Positions 47,058 to 55,125 of a stretch of 64,000 nt of DNA are shown here, piece by piece. The DNA is taken from contig CAVQOL010000003.1 of the NCBI GenBank assembly GCA_963714415.1, positions 124,001 to 188,000 of the forward strand. The letters run 5' to 3'. The notes under the pieces were generated by a model. That model did not search any database. It was given only the letters and a program-made list of their open reading frames with translations, and was not told the origin of the DNA. Position numbers and translations under genes: made by a program. This DNA is from JAGXRK01 sp963714415 (GTDB lineage: Bacteria; Bacteroidota; Ignavibacteria; Ignavibacteriales; Ignavibacteriaceae). Position 1 is the first letter of the stretch; the number at the start of each line of letters is the position of its first letter.

Positions 47058-48509
47058 ATGTTCTCAAAAAAAATATTGATTATAATGATTATTTATTTCA
47101 TGAACTTCTCTGGTTTTTCACAAGAAAGCGAAATAAAAAATTTATCAACAGCAAGTGATTATTTAAGCTATCCAAAACCGGGTTCGATACCAGAAATTTT
47201 TGCCCCTAACTTTATTTCAACTCAGTATGCAGAATTTGCAGGCACTTTTGCACCGGATTTTAGCGAATACTATTTTACTAGACGAGGTCCTTTTCCTGAT
47301 GGATTAGCACAAATAATGGTAACAAGAAAAATGAATGAAAGTTGGACTACTCCAGTTGTTGCAGCTTTTTCAAGTAATAACTATGAATTTGAACCATACA
47401 TTACTCCTGATGGAATGAGATTGTACTTCGGCTCAAGGAGATCTGTCGACGGAGTGGCACCACCCGGAGAAATGCATCAATGGTTTTTAGACAAGCAAGA
47501 CTCAACTTGGTCTGAGCCAAAACTCTTAGGGTCACCGTTTTTTGAAAGAATGGTTATGTATCCAACGGTATCGAACAATAAAACATTTTATTTTACAAGT
47601 CTTGATGGAATCTACTATTCAGAATTTATAAATGATGTTTATCAAGAACCAATTAAACTAGGTTCTGAAATTAATTTTCTTCCATTAACAGCTCATTCAT
47701 TTATTGCACCGGACGAAAGTTATCTTATATTTGATGGGCAGCCTAGAGGTGAAGGTAAGACTGATATTTTTATAAGTTATAAAAAAACTGACGGTTCCTG
47801 GACCAAGGGTAAATTCATGGGAAAAGAAATAAATTCCGGAGAATCTCAGGCAATTGCCAGCGTTTCTCCTGATGGTGAATGCCTTTTCTTTACTAGAGAT
47901 TCGGATATTTATTGGGTGGATGCTTCAATAATTGATGAGATTAAACTTATACCTGAAGTAACTTTAGAACCTGATACAGGCAATATTCCATTAACAGTAC
48001 AATTTTTTGTTGATTTGAATACTGTACCTGATTCAATTATTGCATTCGAATGGGATTTTACAAATGATGGAGTAGTTGATTCAAGAGAACAAAATCCAGA
48101 ATTCACTTATTTGGAGGCTGGAATTTATTCCATAAGACTATCCGTTTTTACATTAACTGATTCAGCCACCAGAGTATTTAAAGATATGGTTGAGGTTTTT
48201 GACGAAAGCACAGGATTCAGATTAGACAACAAAAATCATTTTTATCCTAATTATGAACTTTGTCAAAACTACCCTAATCCATTTAATCCAACAACTAAAA
48301 TCAGTTATTCGATTCCACAAGAGCTTAAAGTGAATGTAAACATTTTTGATGTTCTTGGAAGTAAGATAATTACATTAGTTGATGAAGAAAAAAAAACCGG
48401 ATATTATGAAGTTGAATTTGATGCTAAGGATCTTTCAAGTGGTATATATTACTATCAATTTATTGCAGGGAATTATAGTCAAACAAAAAAAATGATTTTA
48501 GTACGTTAA
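47058..48509 (+). CDS. PD40/WD40-like propeller protein with PKD domain and T9SS tail
   Basis: 483 aa, intact. The signal peptide spans residues 1-21 (ends FSQ). PGSIPEIFAPNFISTQYAEF, then TolB-like PD40 strands (FEPYITPDGMRLYFGSRRS, HSFIAPDESYLIFDGQPRG, ASVSPDGECLFFTRDSDIYWVD) form a propeller at about 35-290. A PKD domain follows (FEWDFTNDGVVDSREQNPEF, about 320-375), then the sorting tail QNYPNPFNPTTKISY to KKMILVR. Two related propellers lie at 51.9-53.9 kb. It is predicted to be a secreted binding protein; the ligand is unknown. Confidence 0.87.
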   Translation: MFSKKILIIMIIYFMNFSGFSQESEIKNLSTASDYLSYPKPGSIPEIFAPNFISTQYAEFAGTFAPDFSEYYFTRRGPFPDGLAQIMVTRKMNESWTTPVVAAFSSNNYEFEPYITPDGMRLYFGSRRSVDGVAPPGEMHQWFLDKQDSTWSEPKLLGSPFFERMVMYPTVSNNKTFYFTSLDGIYYSEFINDVYQEPIKLGSEINFLPLTAHSFIAPDESYLIFDGQPRGEGKTDIFISYKKTDGSWTKGKFMGKEINSGESQAIASVSPDGECLFFTRDSDIYWVDASIIDEIKLIPEVTLEPDTGNIPLTVQFFVDLNTVPDSIIAFEWDFTNDGVVDSREQNPEFTYLEAGIYSIRLSVFTLTDSATRVFKDMVEVFDESTGFRLDNKNHFYPNYELCQNYPNPFNPTTKISYSIPQELKVNVNIFDVLGSKIITLVDEEKKTGYYEVEFDAKDLSSGIYYYQFIAGNYSQTKKMILVR

Positions 48510-48526
48510 AATATCTAAGGAAAATT

Positions 48527-50893
48527 TTGAAAACATTATTATCAATATGCTTGTATACTAAACCAAATCTTAAAAAGGTGAGAGCATTAATTAAATTAAT
48601 GATAATCATCATTATCTTAATCCCGGTTGATTTAACTGCAAAAGTCGTTAAGGTAGAAATTATTAGTCGAGAAGTAGTATCATCCTCAGCGGAACATAGT
48701 TATGCTGGCGCGTACGAACGAATTACAGGAATCATTTATCTGGAAGTTGATCCAAATGATCCAGCAAATGAAATGATAGTTGATTTAAAATACGCCAGAA
48801 TAAATGACCGTGGAATGGTTGAATTCTCCACTGAATTTGAGCTTCACAAACCAGTTGATGCAAATAGGGGAAATCATCGGTTGATGTATTTTGTCAACAA
48901 TCGTGGTAATAAAATGGGAGAAGAACATTTCAATTATCAAACCGGTAAAAATTGGCTCTATAGCCAGGGTTATTCATATTTATGGTGCGGCTGGAATTGT
49001 GATGTGATTGAAAGCGATCAAAGTATTAATATCTATGTACCAATAGCAACAGATAATGGTGAAATAATAACAGGAAAAATTTATGCGGAAATAATTTCTT
49101 TTGCTAATGATATTACTTTTTCACAGCCCATTGTTTGGGGTGGTTCTTTGGTCTATGCTCCATTAAATATGGACAAATCAGATGCAAAATTAACAATGCG
49201 TCAATACCGTTACGAAGAACCAATAGAAATTCCACAGACGGAATGGGAATTTGCTCACTTTAAAAATGGCGAGATAATACCTGATTCAGGATCTATTTAT
49301 ATTAAAGAAGGATTCAAACCGGGTTGGTTATATGATCTAGTTTATGTAGGTAAAAATCCAAAAGTGACAGGTCTTGGACTCGCTGCCATTAGGGATGTAG
49401 TGTCTTTTTTCCGATATGAAAAAGCTGATGAAGTTGGAAATAGAAATCCTCTTGCTGGTATTATTGAACAGACCTTTGCCTGGGGGCATTCTCAATCGGC
49501 GCGTCTTCTCAATCATTTTGTTTATCAAAATTTTAATGGAGATGAAAAAAAACAAATAGTATTTGATGGCATTATGTTGAATTGTCCGGGTGCAGGTAAA
49601 GGATTATTTAATTCGCGCTTTGCTCAATTCACACGACATGGCAGTCAACATGAAGACAACCTCTTCCCAATAGATTTCTTCCCATTTGCAACAGTCAAGC
49701 AATATGATCCTATTTCAGGAAAAACGGGTGATGCATATGATGAAGCTCGTAAATCAGGTTTTATGCCTAAGATGATGATTATTAATTCATCAACGGATTA
49801 TTGGACGCGGGGAGCTTCATTGCTACATACAGATGTACAAGGGAAAACCGATATTGATATAGACAGTGAAGTTCGTATTTATAGTATTGCGGGATATACC
49901 CATGTAGATTCCCGTATTGGAATCATTGGACGAGCTTTACTAACTGCTTTAGATCAATGGGTTAGTTATGGTATTGAACCCCCGGTTTCTCAAATTCCAA
50001 AGATCTCAGATGGTACTTTGGTTTCTTTAGATGAGTTTAAAAAGAATTTTCCCGATATACCTGACATTATAATGCCGGAATCATTTTATCAGCCATTAAG
50101 ATTAGATATGGGACCACGTTGGGAAACAGATGGCATAGCCGATAATGTACCGCCCAAAATAGGAAAATCCTATGTTTGTCTTGTACCACAAGTAGATAAA
50201 GATGGAAATGAAATTGCTGGTATTCAGTTGCCGGCAGTGCAATTGTCATTAGCTACATTTGTCGGATGGAGTATGCGTAATCCTTCATTTTCAAATTCAT
50301 TGAAGCGTAATACAGGAAGTGTCTATCCGATGCCTGTAACAACTGAAGCGCAAAGGAAAGCAAACGATCCAAGGAAGGCAATATTGGAAAGATATCCAAC
50401 AAGGGAAGATTATTTAGCACAAATAACAAAGTCTCTTTTACATTTGAAATCCAAGCGTTTTTTACTTGACGAAGACGTTACAAGGCTGCTTATGGAATTT
50501 GCTCAACTAACATATTGGCCTGTGGCTAAATCCAAACCACTAGTGACCATTAATAGAATATCAGCACAGCCTGCTGAAGTTGAGGCTGGAAATACAATGC
50601 TGATTTTCGTGGAATTTTCAGAATCAAAAGATCAAGTTCTAATGGTGAAAGCTTCATTTCGTGAGGCAAACGATGTAATCTTTATTTTAAATGATGAGGG
50701 TAAAAACGGTGACGTAAAGGCTGGTGATAATGTATGGTCTTGTACCATCGAAATACCTCTTGGTGTGCCCAGTGGCCAATTCCATTTTGATTTCCATTGC
50801 ATAGACAGAAACCTTGACCGCATTTATATTAAGGATTCTATTAAAGAAGGAATAGGTGAAGAAGGATCTTTAATGTTTACAGTAAAAAAATGA
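48527..50893 (+). CDS. alpha/beta-hydrolase-domain protein
   Basis: 788 aa from a TTG, the only start that keeps the N-terminal hydrophobic segment (LIKLMIIIIILIPVDLTAK, about 22-40), suggesting export. The body matches the 'alpha/beta hydrolase domain' family: SSSAEHSYAGAYERITGIIYLEVDP, LMYFVNNRGNK, YLWCGWNCDV, LGLAAIRDVVSFFRYE, then the nucleophile elbow AWGHSQSARLLNHF (GxSxG) and a distal conserved GYTHVDSR that can supply His. The last 110 residues look like an Ig-type extension (AQPAEVEAGNTMLIFVEFSE, DEGKNGDVKAGDNVWSCTI). Substrate unknown; esterase-like activity is inferred from the motif. Confidence 0.85.
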   Translation: MKTLLSICLYTKPNLKKVRALIKLMIIIIILIPVDLTAKVVKVEIISREVVSSSAEHSYAGAYERITGIIYLEVDPNDPANEMIVDLKYARINDRGMVEFSTEFELHKPVDANRGNHRLMYFVNNRGNKMGEEHFNYQTGKNWLYSQGYSYLWCGWNCDVIESDQSINIYVPIATDNGEIITGKIYAEIISFANDITFSQPIVWGGSLVYAPLNMDKSDAKLTMRQYRYEEPIEIPQTEWEFAHFKNGEIIPDSGSIYIKEGFKPGWLYDLVYVGKNPKVTGLGLAAIRDVVSFFRYEKADEVGNRNPLAGIIEQTFAWGHSQSARLLNHFVYQNFNGDEKKQIVFDGIMLNCPGAGKGLFNSRFAQFTRHGSQHEDNLFPIDFFPFATVKQYDPISGKTGDAYDEARKSGFMPKMMIINSSTDYWTRGASLLHTDVQGKTDIDIDSEVRIYSIAGYTHVDSRIGIIGRALLTALDQWVSYGIEPPVSQIPKISDGTLVSLDEFKKNFPDIPDIIMPESFYQPLRLDMGPRWETDGIADNVPPKIGKSYVCLVPQVDKDGNEIAGIQLPAVQLSLATFVGWSMRNPSFSNSLKRNTGSVYPMPVTTEAQRKANDPRKAILERYPTREDYLAQITKSLLHLKSKRFLLDEDVTRLLMEFAQLTYWPVAKSKPLVTINRISAQPAEVEAGNTMLIFVEFSESKDQVLMVKASFREANDVIFILNDEGKNGDVKAGDNVWSCTIEIPLGVPSGQFHFDFHCIDRNLDRIYIKDSIKEGIGEEGSLMFTVKK

Positions 50894-50922
50894 TTTTAGT
50901 TCGTTAAAATAAATTTGGAGAA

Positions 50923-51423
50923 ATGATGATATCAAAACTATTTGCTTGCGTTAGAAGTGTTATGATATTATTCATAGTTGTAAGTTCAGTCTTGCTGGCT
51001 CAAAATAATCATCTTCAGACATTTCACAAATTAGTTGACAAGGAGTGGGTAGGACATTATGTGGATTCAGAAGATTCGCATTATGTGCATAAAGTCAAGT
51101 TTGAATATATTTTAAATGGACAAGCTGTTAAAGAAACTAAAATAGTTGATGAGTTGCAGTTCGAAATGGAGACTTACTACTACTACGATTGGGATAAGGA
51201 GCAGATTTCATTCTTATCTCTTCTTAATAAAGAAATGTACTCTATGGGTAAAGTTGTAATTGATGGTTCAATATTTACTTTAGAAGGCACAAACTTTTTT
51301 AGCTCTGGAAGAACCGAATTCAAAAAAAAGTATGAGATTACAAAGTTGGGAAAGTTTTATGATCATTTCTATCGTAAAAAGGAAGACAGTTGGATAAGAG
51401 GTCATTTAATTGAATATGAATGA
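50923..51423 (+). CDS. secreted hypothetical protein (lipocalin/DUF1579-like size)
   Basis: 166 aa from 50923, or 165 from the ATG at 50926, which has better spacing to GGAG. The signal peptide (VRSVMILFIVVSSVLLAQ) is clear. The mature part shows WVGHYVDSEDSHYVHKVKFEY, LNGQAVKETKIVDE, YYYYDWDKEQISFLSL, an alternating strand pattern like small beta-barrel proteins that carry a DUF1579-like fold. I cannot assign a family with confidence. It follows the hydrolase gene by 29 bp. Confidence 0.65.
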   Translation: MMISKLFACVRSVMILFIVVSSVLLAQNNHLQTFHKLVDKEWVGHYVDSEDSHYVHKVKFEYILNGQAVKETKIVDELQFEMETYYYYDWDKEQISFLSLLNKEMYSMGKVVIDGSIFTLEGTNFFSSGRTEFKKKYEITKLGKFYDHFYRKKEDSWIRGHLIEYE

Positions 51424-51521
51424 GAAAGAAGAATTTTAATATCAAAAAACAAGGTCTAGAAAAATGGTTGAACAATGAAAACAGAAATTATAAATAATTA
51501 CAGACACCAAAGGAGATTCTT

Positions 51522-51653
51522 ATGACAGGTATTACAATAATTATTATCCTTCTTGTTCCCATTGCATTCCAGGTTTTTATGCTTCAGATTAAACAAGATA
51601 AGAGACATAAAGAAACTCTGGAAATCTTAAAAAGGATTGAAGATAAATTGTAA
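51522..51653 (+). CDS. 43-residue single-helix membrane protein
   Basis: A short frame not long enough for usual ORF cut-offs. AAAGGAG stands 6-7 bp before the ATG at 51522. The product is 43 aa: a hydrophobic helix at residues 3-20 (ITIIIILLVPIAFQVFML) then a basic, amphipathic tail (KQDKRHKETLEILKRIEDKL). The ribosome site, helix and charged tail make it likely to be real. Such short proteins often serve as regulators of membrane partners. Confidence 0.6.
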   Translation: MTGITIIIILLVPIAFQVFMLQIKQDKRHKETLEILKRIEDKL

Positions 51654-51709
51654 AAGTAGATCAATTAATTAAAAACTTTTTTTGACTCATTTGATAAAAA
51701 GGATTAATT

Positions 51710-51898
51710 ATGAGGTACAAAGTCCATCGCTTAGAAATTAAAATGGAAAGTGGGCAAAGCAAGTTAGAACAATTTTTGAATGGTTTGGAAGGGGAAGTCG
51801 TGTCGATTATTCCAAATATTAAAAATACTTCCTTATCTCAAATTTATGGGCTCTCTAATAAAATTGATTTTCTTCTAATTGTTGAAAAAACTAAATAA
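51710..51898 (+). CDS. small conserved hypothetical protein
   Basis: 62 aa with an AAAGGA ribosome site. RYKVHRLEIKMESGQSKLEQF, LNGLEGEVVSIIPNI, IDFLLIVEK gives a beta-alpha-beta-beta pattern. I recall proteins with the same YKVHRLEIKM and LEGEVVSIIPN blocks in other bacteria, always uncharacterised. It follows the 43-aa membrane protein by 56 bp. The fold resembles DUF4177-type proteins. Confidence 0.6.
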   Translation: MRYKVHRLEIKMESGQSKLEQFLNGLEGEVVSIIPNIKNTSLSQIYGLSNKIDFLLIVEKTK

Positions 51899-51937
51899 CA
51901 TGTCAGTTGGCTTTTATCCAGATATTAAAAAATTGTG

Positions 51938-52853
51938 ATGAATAAATGGTATAAGACATTAATTGCTATTATGGTAACTTCAGTTTTTATGCTATCCATC
52001 TTATTGGGTAAAGATATTCTGATGAGTAAAAACGGAGTTAAAGAAACTTCAGAGTTAAGATTATTTGGTCCATATTTAGGTCAAGCACCGCCTGGGAAAA
52101 TACCAAAAGTATTTGCACCGGGATTCATCTCAACAGAAGAACATGAATTTAGTTGTACATTCTCAGCAGATGGAAAAGAATTTTATTTCAATAGGAACAA
52201 AGACATTTTGTACACCCAAATGACAGATTCAGGATGGTCAATACCAAAAGTTGCTGAATTTTGTTCATCAAGTTTAGATAACGAGCCATACATAACACGT
52301 AATAACAAATATATGTTTTTTGGAAGCAAGAGACCTTGTTCCGGTAATAATTATTCTGATCAATATGGGATTTGGGTTGTTGAAAGAATAATAGGCGGAT
52401 GGAGTTCTCCACAATATGTTGGACCAGCAGCTTATATCTCATCATCCAACAGCGGTGTAATCTACACCAGAAATATTGTTCCAGATTACCAGAAGGGTAG
52501 GGTTGTTAAAACGAATTTTGTGAAGGGCAGCTTTACTCCATTTATTCAACAAGAAGGAGGTGTCGTTACTGCCTGCTCCAAAATATCTACAAGGAATTCA
52601 TCCTTGTATTGCTCTCGATGAAAGCTATATAATATTTGATGCAATGTATGAATCATGGGGAAATTCTCCCGATCTATTTATTTGTTACCGAAAAGCTGAT
52701 AATTTTTGGGGAGATGCCATCAATTTAAGTGAAGTACTAGGTATGAAAGGAATTATTACTCCATATATTTCTCCTGATGGTAAATACCTGTTCTTCTATT
52801 ACGATCATGATATCTATTGGGTTGATCTAAATTTTATTAATAATATTAAATAG
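51938..52853 (+). pseudogene. PD40-propeller secreted protein, frameshifted
   Basis: The ATG at 51938 (a GTG at 51935 is the alternative) opens with a membrane or signal segment (TLIAIMVTSVFMLSILLG). GQAPPGKIPKVFAPGFISTEE and LFYFNRNKD-like PD40 strands match the intact paralogues at 47058 and 52861. The frame is lost around 52555-52565 at a GGAGG run; the second frame reads LLPAPKYLQGIHPCIALDES and SPDGKYLFFYYDHDIYWVD, the C-terminal propeller strands, to 52853. Length repaired is about 305 aa. There is no T9SS tail, so the product is anchored or secreted otherwise. Confidence 0.78.
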
Positions 52854-52860
52854 GTTTATT

Positions 52861-53880
52861 ATGAAAAAAATAGAAAATTTTATTCTGCTTCTGTTGATTT
52901 TTGGTTTTGTTTCATGCAGCACTAGTAATCTTGCAGATAATCCAGAATCCTTCCAGGTTTTTTCCGGAGAATATTTTGGACAAATACCACCTGGCGATGA
53001 ACCAAAACTTTTCGCACCCGGAATCATTTCAACTCCCCTTTATACAAGAGATATTACTATGATGCCGGACGGAAATGAAATATATTTTTCCATATCACCT
53101 TTTGGTTATAATTTGATTTATTTTACTAAGCAGGAAAACGGTAAGTGGACTGAACCTAAACCTGCAGACTTTATTTCGGATTTCGATTTTCTTTATTACG
53201 AACCTCATATTACTCATGATGGAAAAAAGATGTTCTTTCTTTCAAACTTGGTGGACGATGATAGTGTGAAGAACGACCAGGATATTTGGGTAGTGGATAG
53301 AGTGGGAGATACTTGGGGAAATCCTTATAACATAGGTGATCCAATAAATACTGATGGAGCAGAATACTTTCCTTCAGTCACAAAGAATGGAACTCTTTAT
53401 TTTACCCGGGCAGATAAGGGAACTAGAATCCATTTTATTTATCGTTCAAAATTGATCGATGGACAATACGCTGAACCTGAAAAACTAGGACCGGAAGTTA
53501 ACTGTGGAACAAATCGCTATAATGCATACATTGATACAGAAGAAAGATTCATAATTTTACCGGCAATCGGAGTTGATGATAGTTTCGGAGGAGAAGACTA
53601 TTATATTGTTTTCCGTGATGAAAATGATAATTGGAGTAAACCAATTAATTTGGGTAGTAAAATTAATTCACCTTTGAGTCGTGAGCATTCCGTTTCTATA
53701 TCACCTGACGGGAAATATTTATTTTTTATGTCGAGTAGAAATAATCCTGACATGGACTTTAATAAAAACCTTCCTTCTTTCTCAAAAATATTAAACGCAT
53801 TTAATAATCCTCAAAATGGCAATTCAGATATATATTGGATAAGTACAAAATTTATAAATGATCTTAAGCCAGTTTACTGA
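52861..53880 (+). CDS. PD40-propeller lipoprotein
   Basis: 339 aa, intact. A lipobox (GFVSCSTS) after a hydrophobic segment predicts a lipoprotein. GQIPPGDEPKLFAPGIIS is the signature shared with the other PD40 proteins here; the propeller strands include MMPDGNEIYFSISP, YEPHITHDGKKMFFLSN, YFPSVTKNGTLYFTRAD and SVSISPDGKYLFFMSSR. The gene follows the previous paralogue by 7 bp. PD40 proteins are extracellular or periplasmic beta-propellers that bind partners; no enzymatic role can be assigned. Confidence 0.85.
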   Translation: MKKIENFILLLLIFGFVSCSTSNLADNPESFQVFSGEYFGQIPPGDEPKLFAPGIISTPLYTRDITMMPDGNEIYFSISPFGYNLIYFTKQENGKWTEPKPADFISDFDFLYYEPHITHDGKKMFFLSNLVDDDSVKNDQDIWVVDRVGDTWGNPYNIGDPINTDGAEYFPSVTKNGTLYFTRADKGTRIHFIYRSKLIDGQYAEPEKLGPEVNCGTNRYNAYIDTEERFIILPAIGVDDSFGGEDYYIVFRDENDNWSKPINLGSKINSPLSREHSVSISPDGKYLFFMSSRNNPDMDFNKNLPSFSKILNAFNNPQNGNSDIYWISTKFINDLKPVY

Positions 53881-53914
53881 GAACTGAAAATTAACAGTAT
53901 TCCAGAAGAGGTGT

Positions 53915-53953
53915 AAAAAGATAAAGCCTTGGCTGACAAGGCTTTATCTTTTT
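53915..53953. terminator. strong hairpin at distal end of tRNA-Leu cassette
   Basis: AGATAAAGCCTTG, loop GCTGA, CAAGGCTTTATCT, extended by flanking A and T runs to about 17 bp of stem. It nearly equals the hairpin at 37549-37581. It can end transcription from the lipoprotein gene on one strand and the cassette on the other. Confidence 0.75.
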
Positions 53954-53959
53954 CTGTGT

Positions 53960-54106
53960 ACCGAAGGTCTGCCAGAACAGAAAGAGTGTTCTGTCAGATA
54001 AACCGGATTCGAATTTATCAATCGCAGGTTGACCGGCAATGGGGTAAACCAACCTAAAGTTTGGTAAACTGAATTTTGAGTACAGTTTACCTACCAATTC
54101 TGGTAG
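53960..54106 (-). repeat. tRNA-Leu relic rebuilt as extended hairpins
   Basis: In order it keeps pieces of the intact tRNA-Leu: ACCGAAGG, CGGATTCGAA (T-loop), CCGGCAATGGGGTAAACCA, GAATTTTGAGTA (anticodon loop) and CTACCAATTC (D-arm). Between them lie segments that pair with each other across each retained arm: GATAAA/TTTATC around the T-loop, AGGTTG/CAACCT around the variable region, GTAAACTG/CAGTTTAC around the anticodon loop, and CTACCA/TGGTAG. A further 11-bp near-perfect hairpin (CTGCCAGAACA/TGTTCTGTCAG) precedes them. The acceptor 5' strand is missing. It lies directly beyond the GIY-YIG gene. Confidence 0.85.
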
Positions 54107-54118
54107 ATAAACAAGTGA

Positions 54119-54361
54119 TTAGCTTTCAATTAAAGATTTAAGAAATCTTTTACCTGAAGTTGATTTGAGGAATTTTTCTCTTTCTCTGGCTTGTTTGCCG
54201 TCAATACAATTTTCTGAATAGATCAGTCCGAATGGTGCAAATCTTTTTGTGGAGCGAACATATCCCTTATTATGTCTGATTAATCTCTCTTCAAGATTTT
54301 CAGTCATCCCAACATAAATAAAATTATGGTTTAGACTTTTAATAGCGTAGACTATAAACAT
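54119..54361 (-). CDS. small GIY-YIG endonuclease-domain protein (tRNA-Leu associated)
   Basis: 80 aa. FIVYAIKS (GIY strand), FIYVGMTENLEERLIRHNKG (YIG strand plus catalytic Arg) and AREREKFLKSTSGKRFLKSL (catalytic Glu) make a complete single-domain GIY-YIG nuclease. It starts 20 bp after the tRNA-Leu 3' end on the same strand, and the tRNA-Leu relic begins a few bp beyond its stop. Identity to the tRNA-Ser-associated protein at 28424 is only moderate, so the parallel arrangement is not a recent copy. Here the stop lies before the relic, whereas in the Ser cassette the two overlap. Confidence 0.88.
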   Translation of the reverse strand: MFIVYAIKSLNHNFIYVGMTENLEERLIRHNKGYVRSTKRFAPFGLIYSENCIDGKQAREREKFLKSTSGKRFLKSLIES

Positions 54362-54381
54362 AAACCAAAAAATATTTTCAG

Positions 54382-54467
54382 TACCGAAGGCCGGACTCGA
54401 ACCGGCACATGGGGTGAACCATACTGGATTTTGAGTCCAGCGCGTCTACCAATTCCGCCACTTCGGC
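54382..54467 (-). tRNA. tRNA-Leu (anticodon CAA)
   Basis: The minus strand folds as a class II tRNA of 86 nt: acceptor GCCGAAG/CTTCGGT (a G-U at position 1), D-arm GGCGGAATTGGTAGACGCGC, anticodon stem CTGGA/TCCAG around CTCAAAA, a long variable arm and a T-arm CCGGTTCGAGTCCGG. Discriminator A; CCA is not encoded. Confidence 0.95.
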
Positions 54468-54695
54468 AAATCTCATTATTTTAAGAACTATTAAGAGAAA
54501 ATCTCAAAAATGTGAGACAAACATAAAAAACTTAGAACCATCAAGCAAAAGTTTTGTTTTTGTGTATTGCACATTCTTCTTCTTATTAAAATTATTGTCT
54601 CATTTCGAAATACTTTCGAAATTTAAAACCTGTGATATGCAACATTATCTTGGCACAACTATTGTAATTATCATTAAAACCATTAGGAGGTTAAA

Positions 54696-54887
54696 ATGAA
54701 AGCGAAGAAAAAAGCCAAAAAGAAAGAACGTTTATTGTTTAAGGACGTTTTTATCATTCAACCTAACTGGGTGGACATTGAAGATTATACCGAAGAGGAA
54801 ATTGAGGATATGCTTGAAGAGAACAATATTCCCGAAATTTCTTACATAGATATGATCGAAAAACCTGAAGAAATACGTTTCGATTAA
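54696..54887 (+). CDS. small charged hypothetical protein
   Basis: 63 aa with a near-perfect ribosome site (TAGGAGG, 6 bp before ATG). The N-terminal 12 residues are almost all Lys/Ala (KAKKKAKKKER), then a strongly acidic part (DIEDYTEEEIEDMLEENNIPE). This layout, a basic tail on an acidic helix, suggests a nucleic-acid or ribosome-associated peptide. I recognise no family. It is followed after 19 bp by another small gene on the same strand. Confidence 0.6.
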   Translation: MKAKKKAKKKERLLFKDVFIIQPNWVDIEDYTEEEIEDMLEENNIPEISYIDMIEKPEEIRFD

Positions 54888-54906
54888 TGTAAAAAGGTAT
54901 TACAAA

Positions 54907-55116
54907 ATGAGTAAAACTTACATTGGTTATGACGGACATTACGATATTGAGGATGATGGTAAGATTATTCAGAGAGTTGTAAATCATCTGGGTGAGCTTA
55001 CCGGTATTACAAAAATTTATCGTGATGCCAAAAAAATTCCGAATCTTTTAGACAGAGATAAATTAGAATATTTTCTGCAGTTACTGAAAATTTATAAGAT
55101 CGGTGCAAAAGTTTAA
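54907..55116 (+). CDS. small hypothetical protein
   Basis: 69 aa. MSKTYIGYDGHYDIEDDGKII, VVNHLGELTGITKIYRDA, LEYFLQLLKIYKIG: two short beta strands, then two helices. I know no family. It shares the transcript of the 63-aa gene upstream. Its 3' end is 10 bp from the convergent glnS stop. Confidence 0.55.
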   Translation: MSKTYIGYDGHYDIEDDGKIIQRVVNHLGELTGITKIYRDAKKIPNLLDRDKLEYFLQLLKIYKIGAKV

Positions 55117-55125
55117 TTCTGCTGT

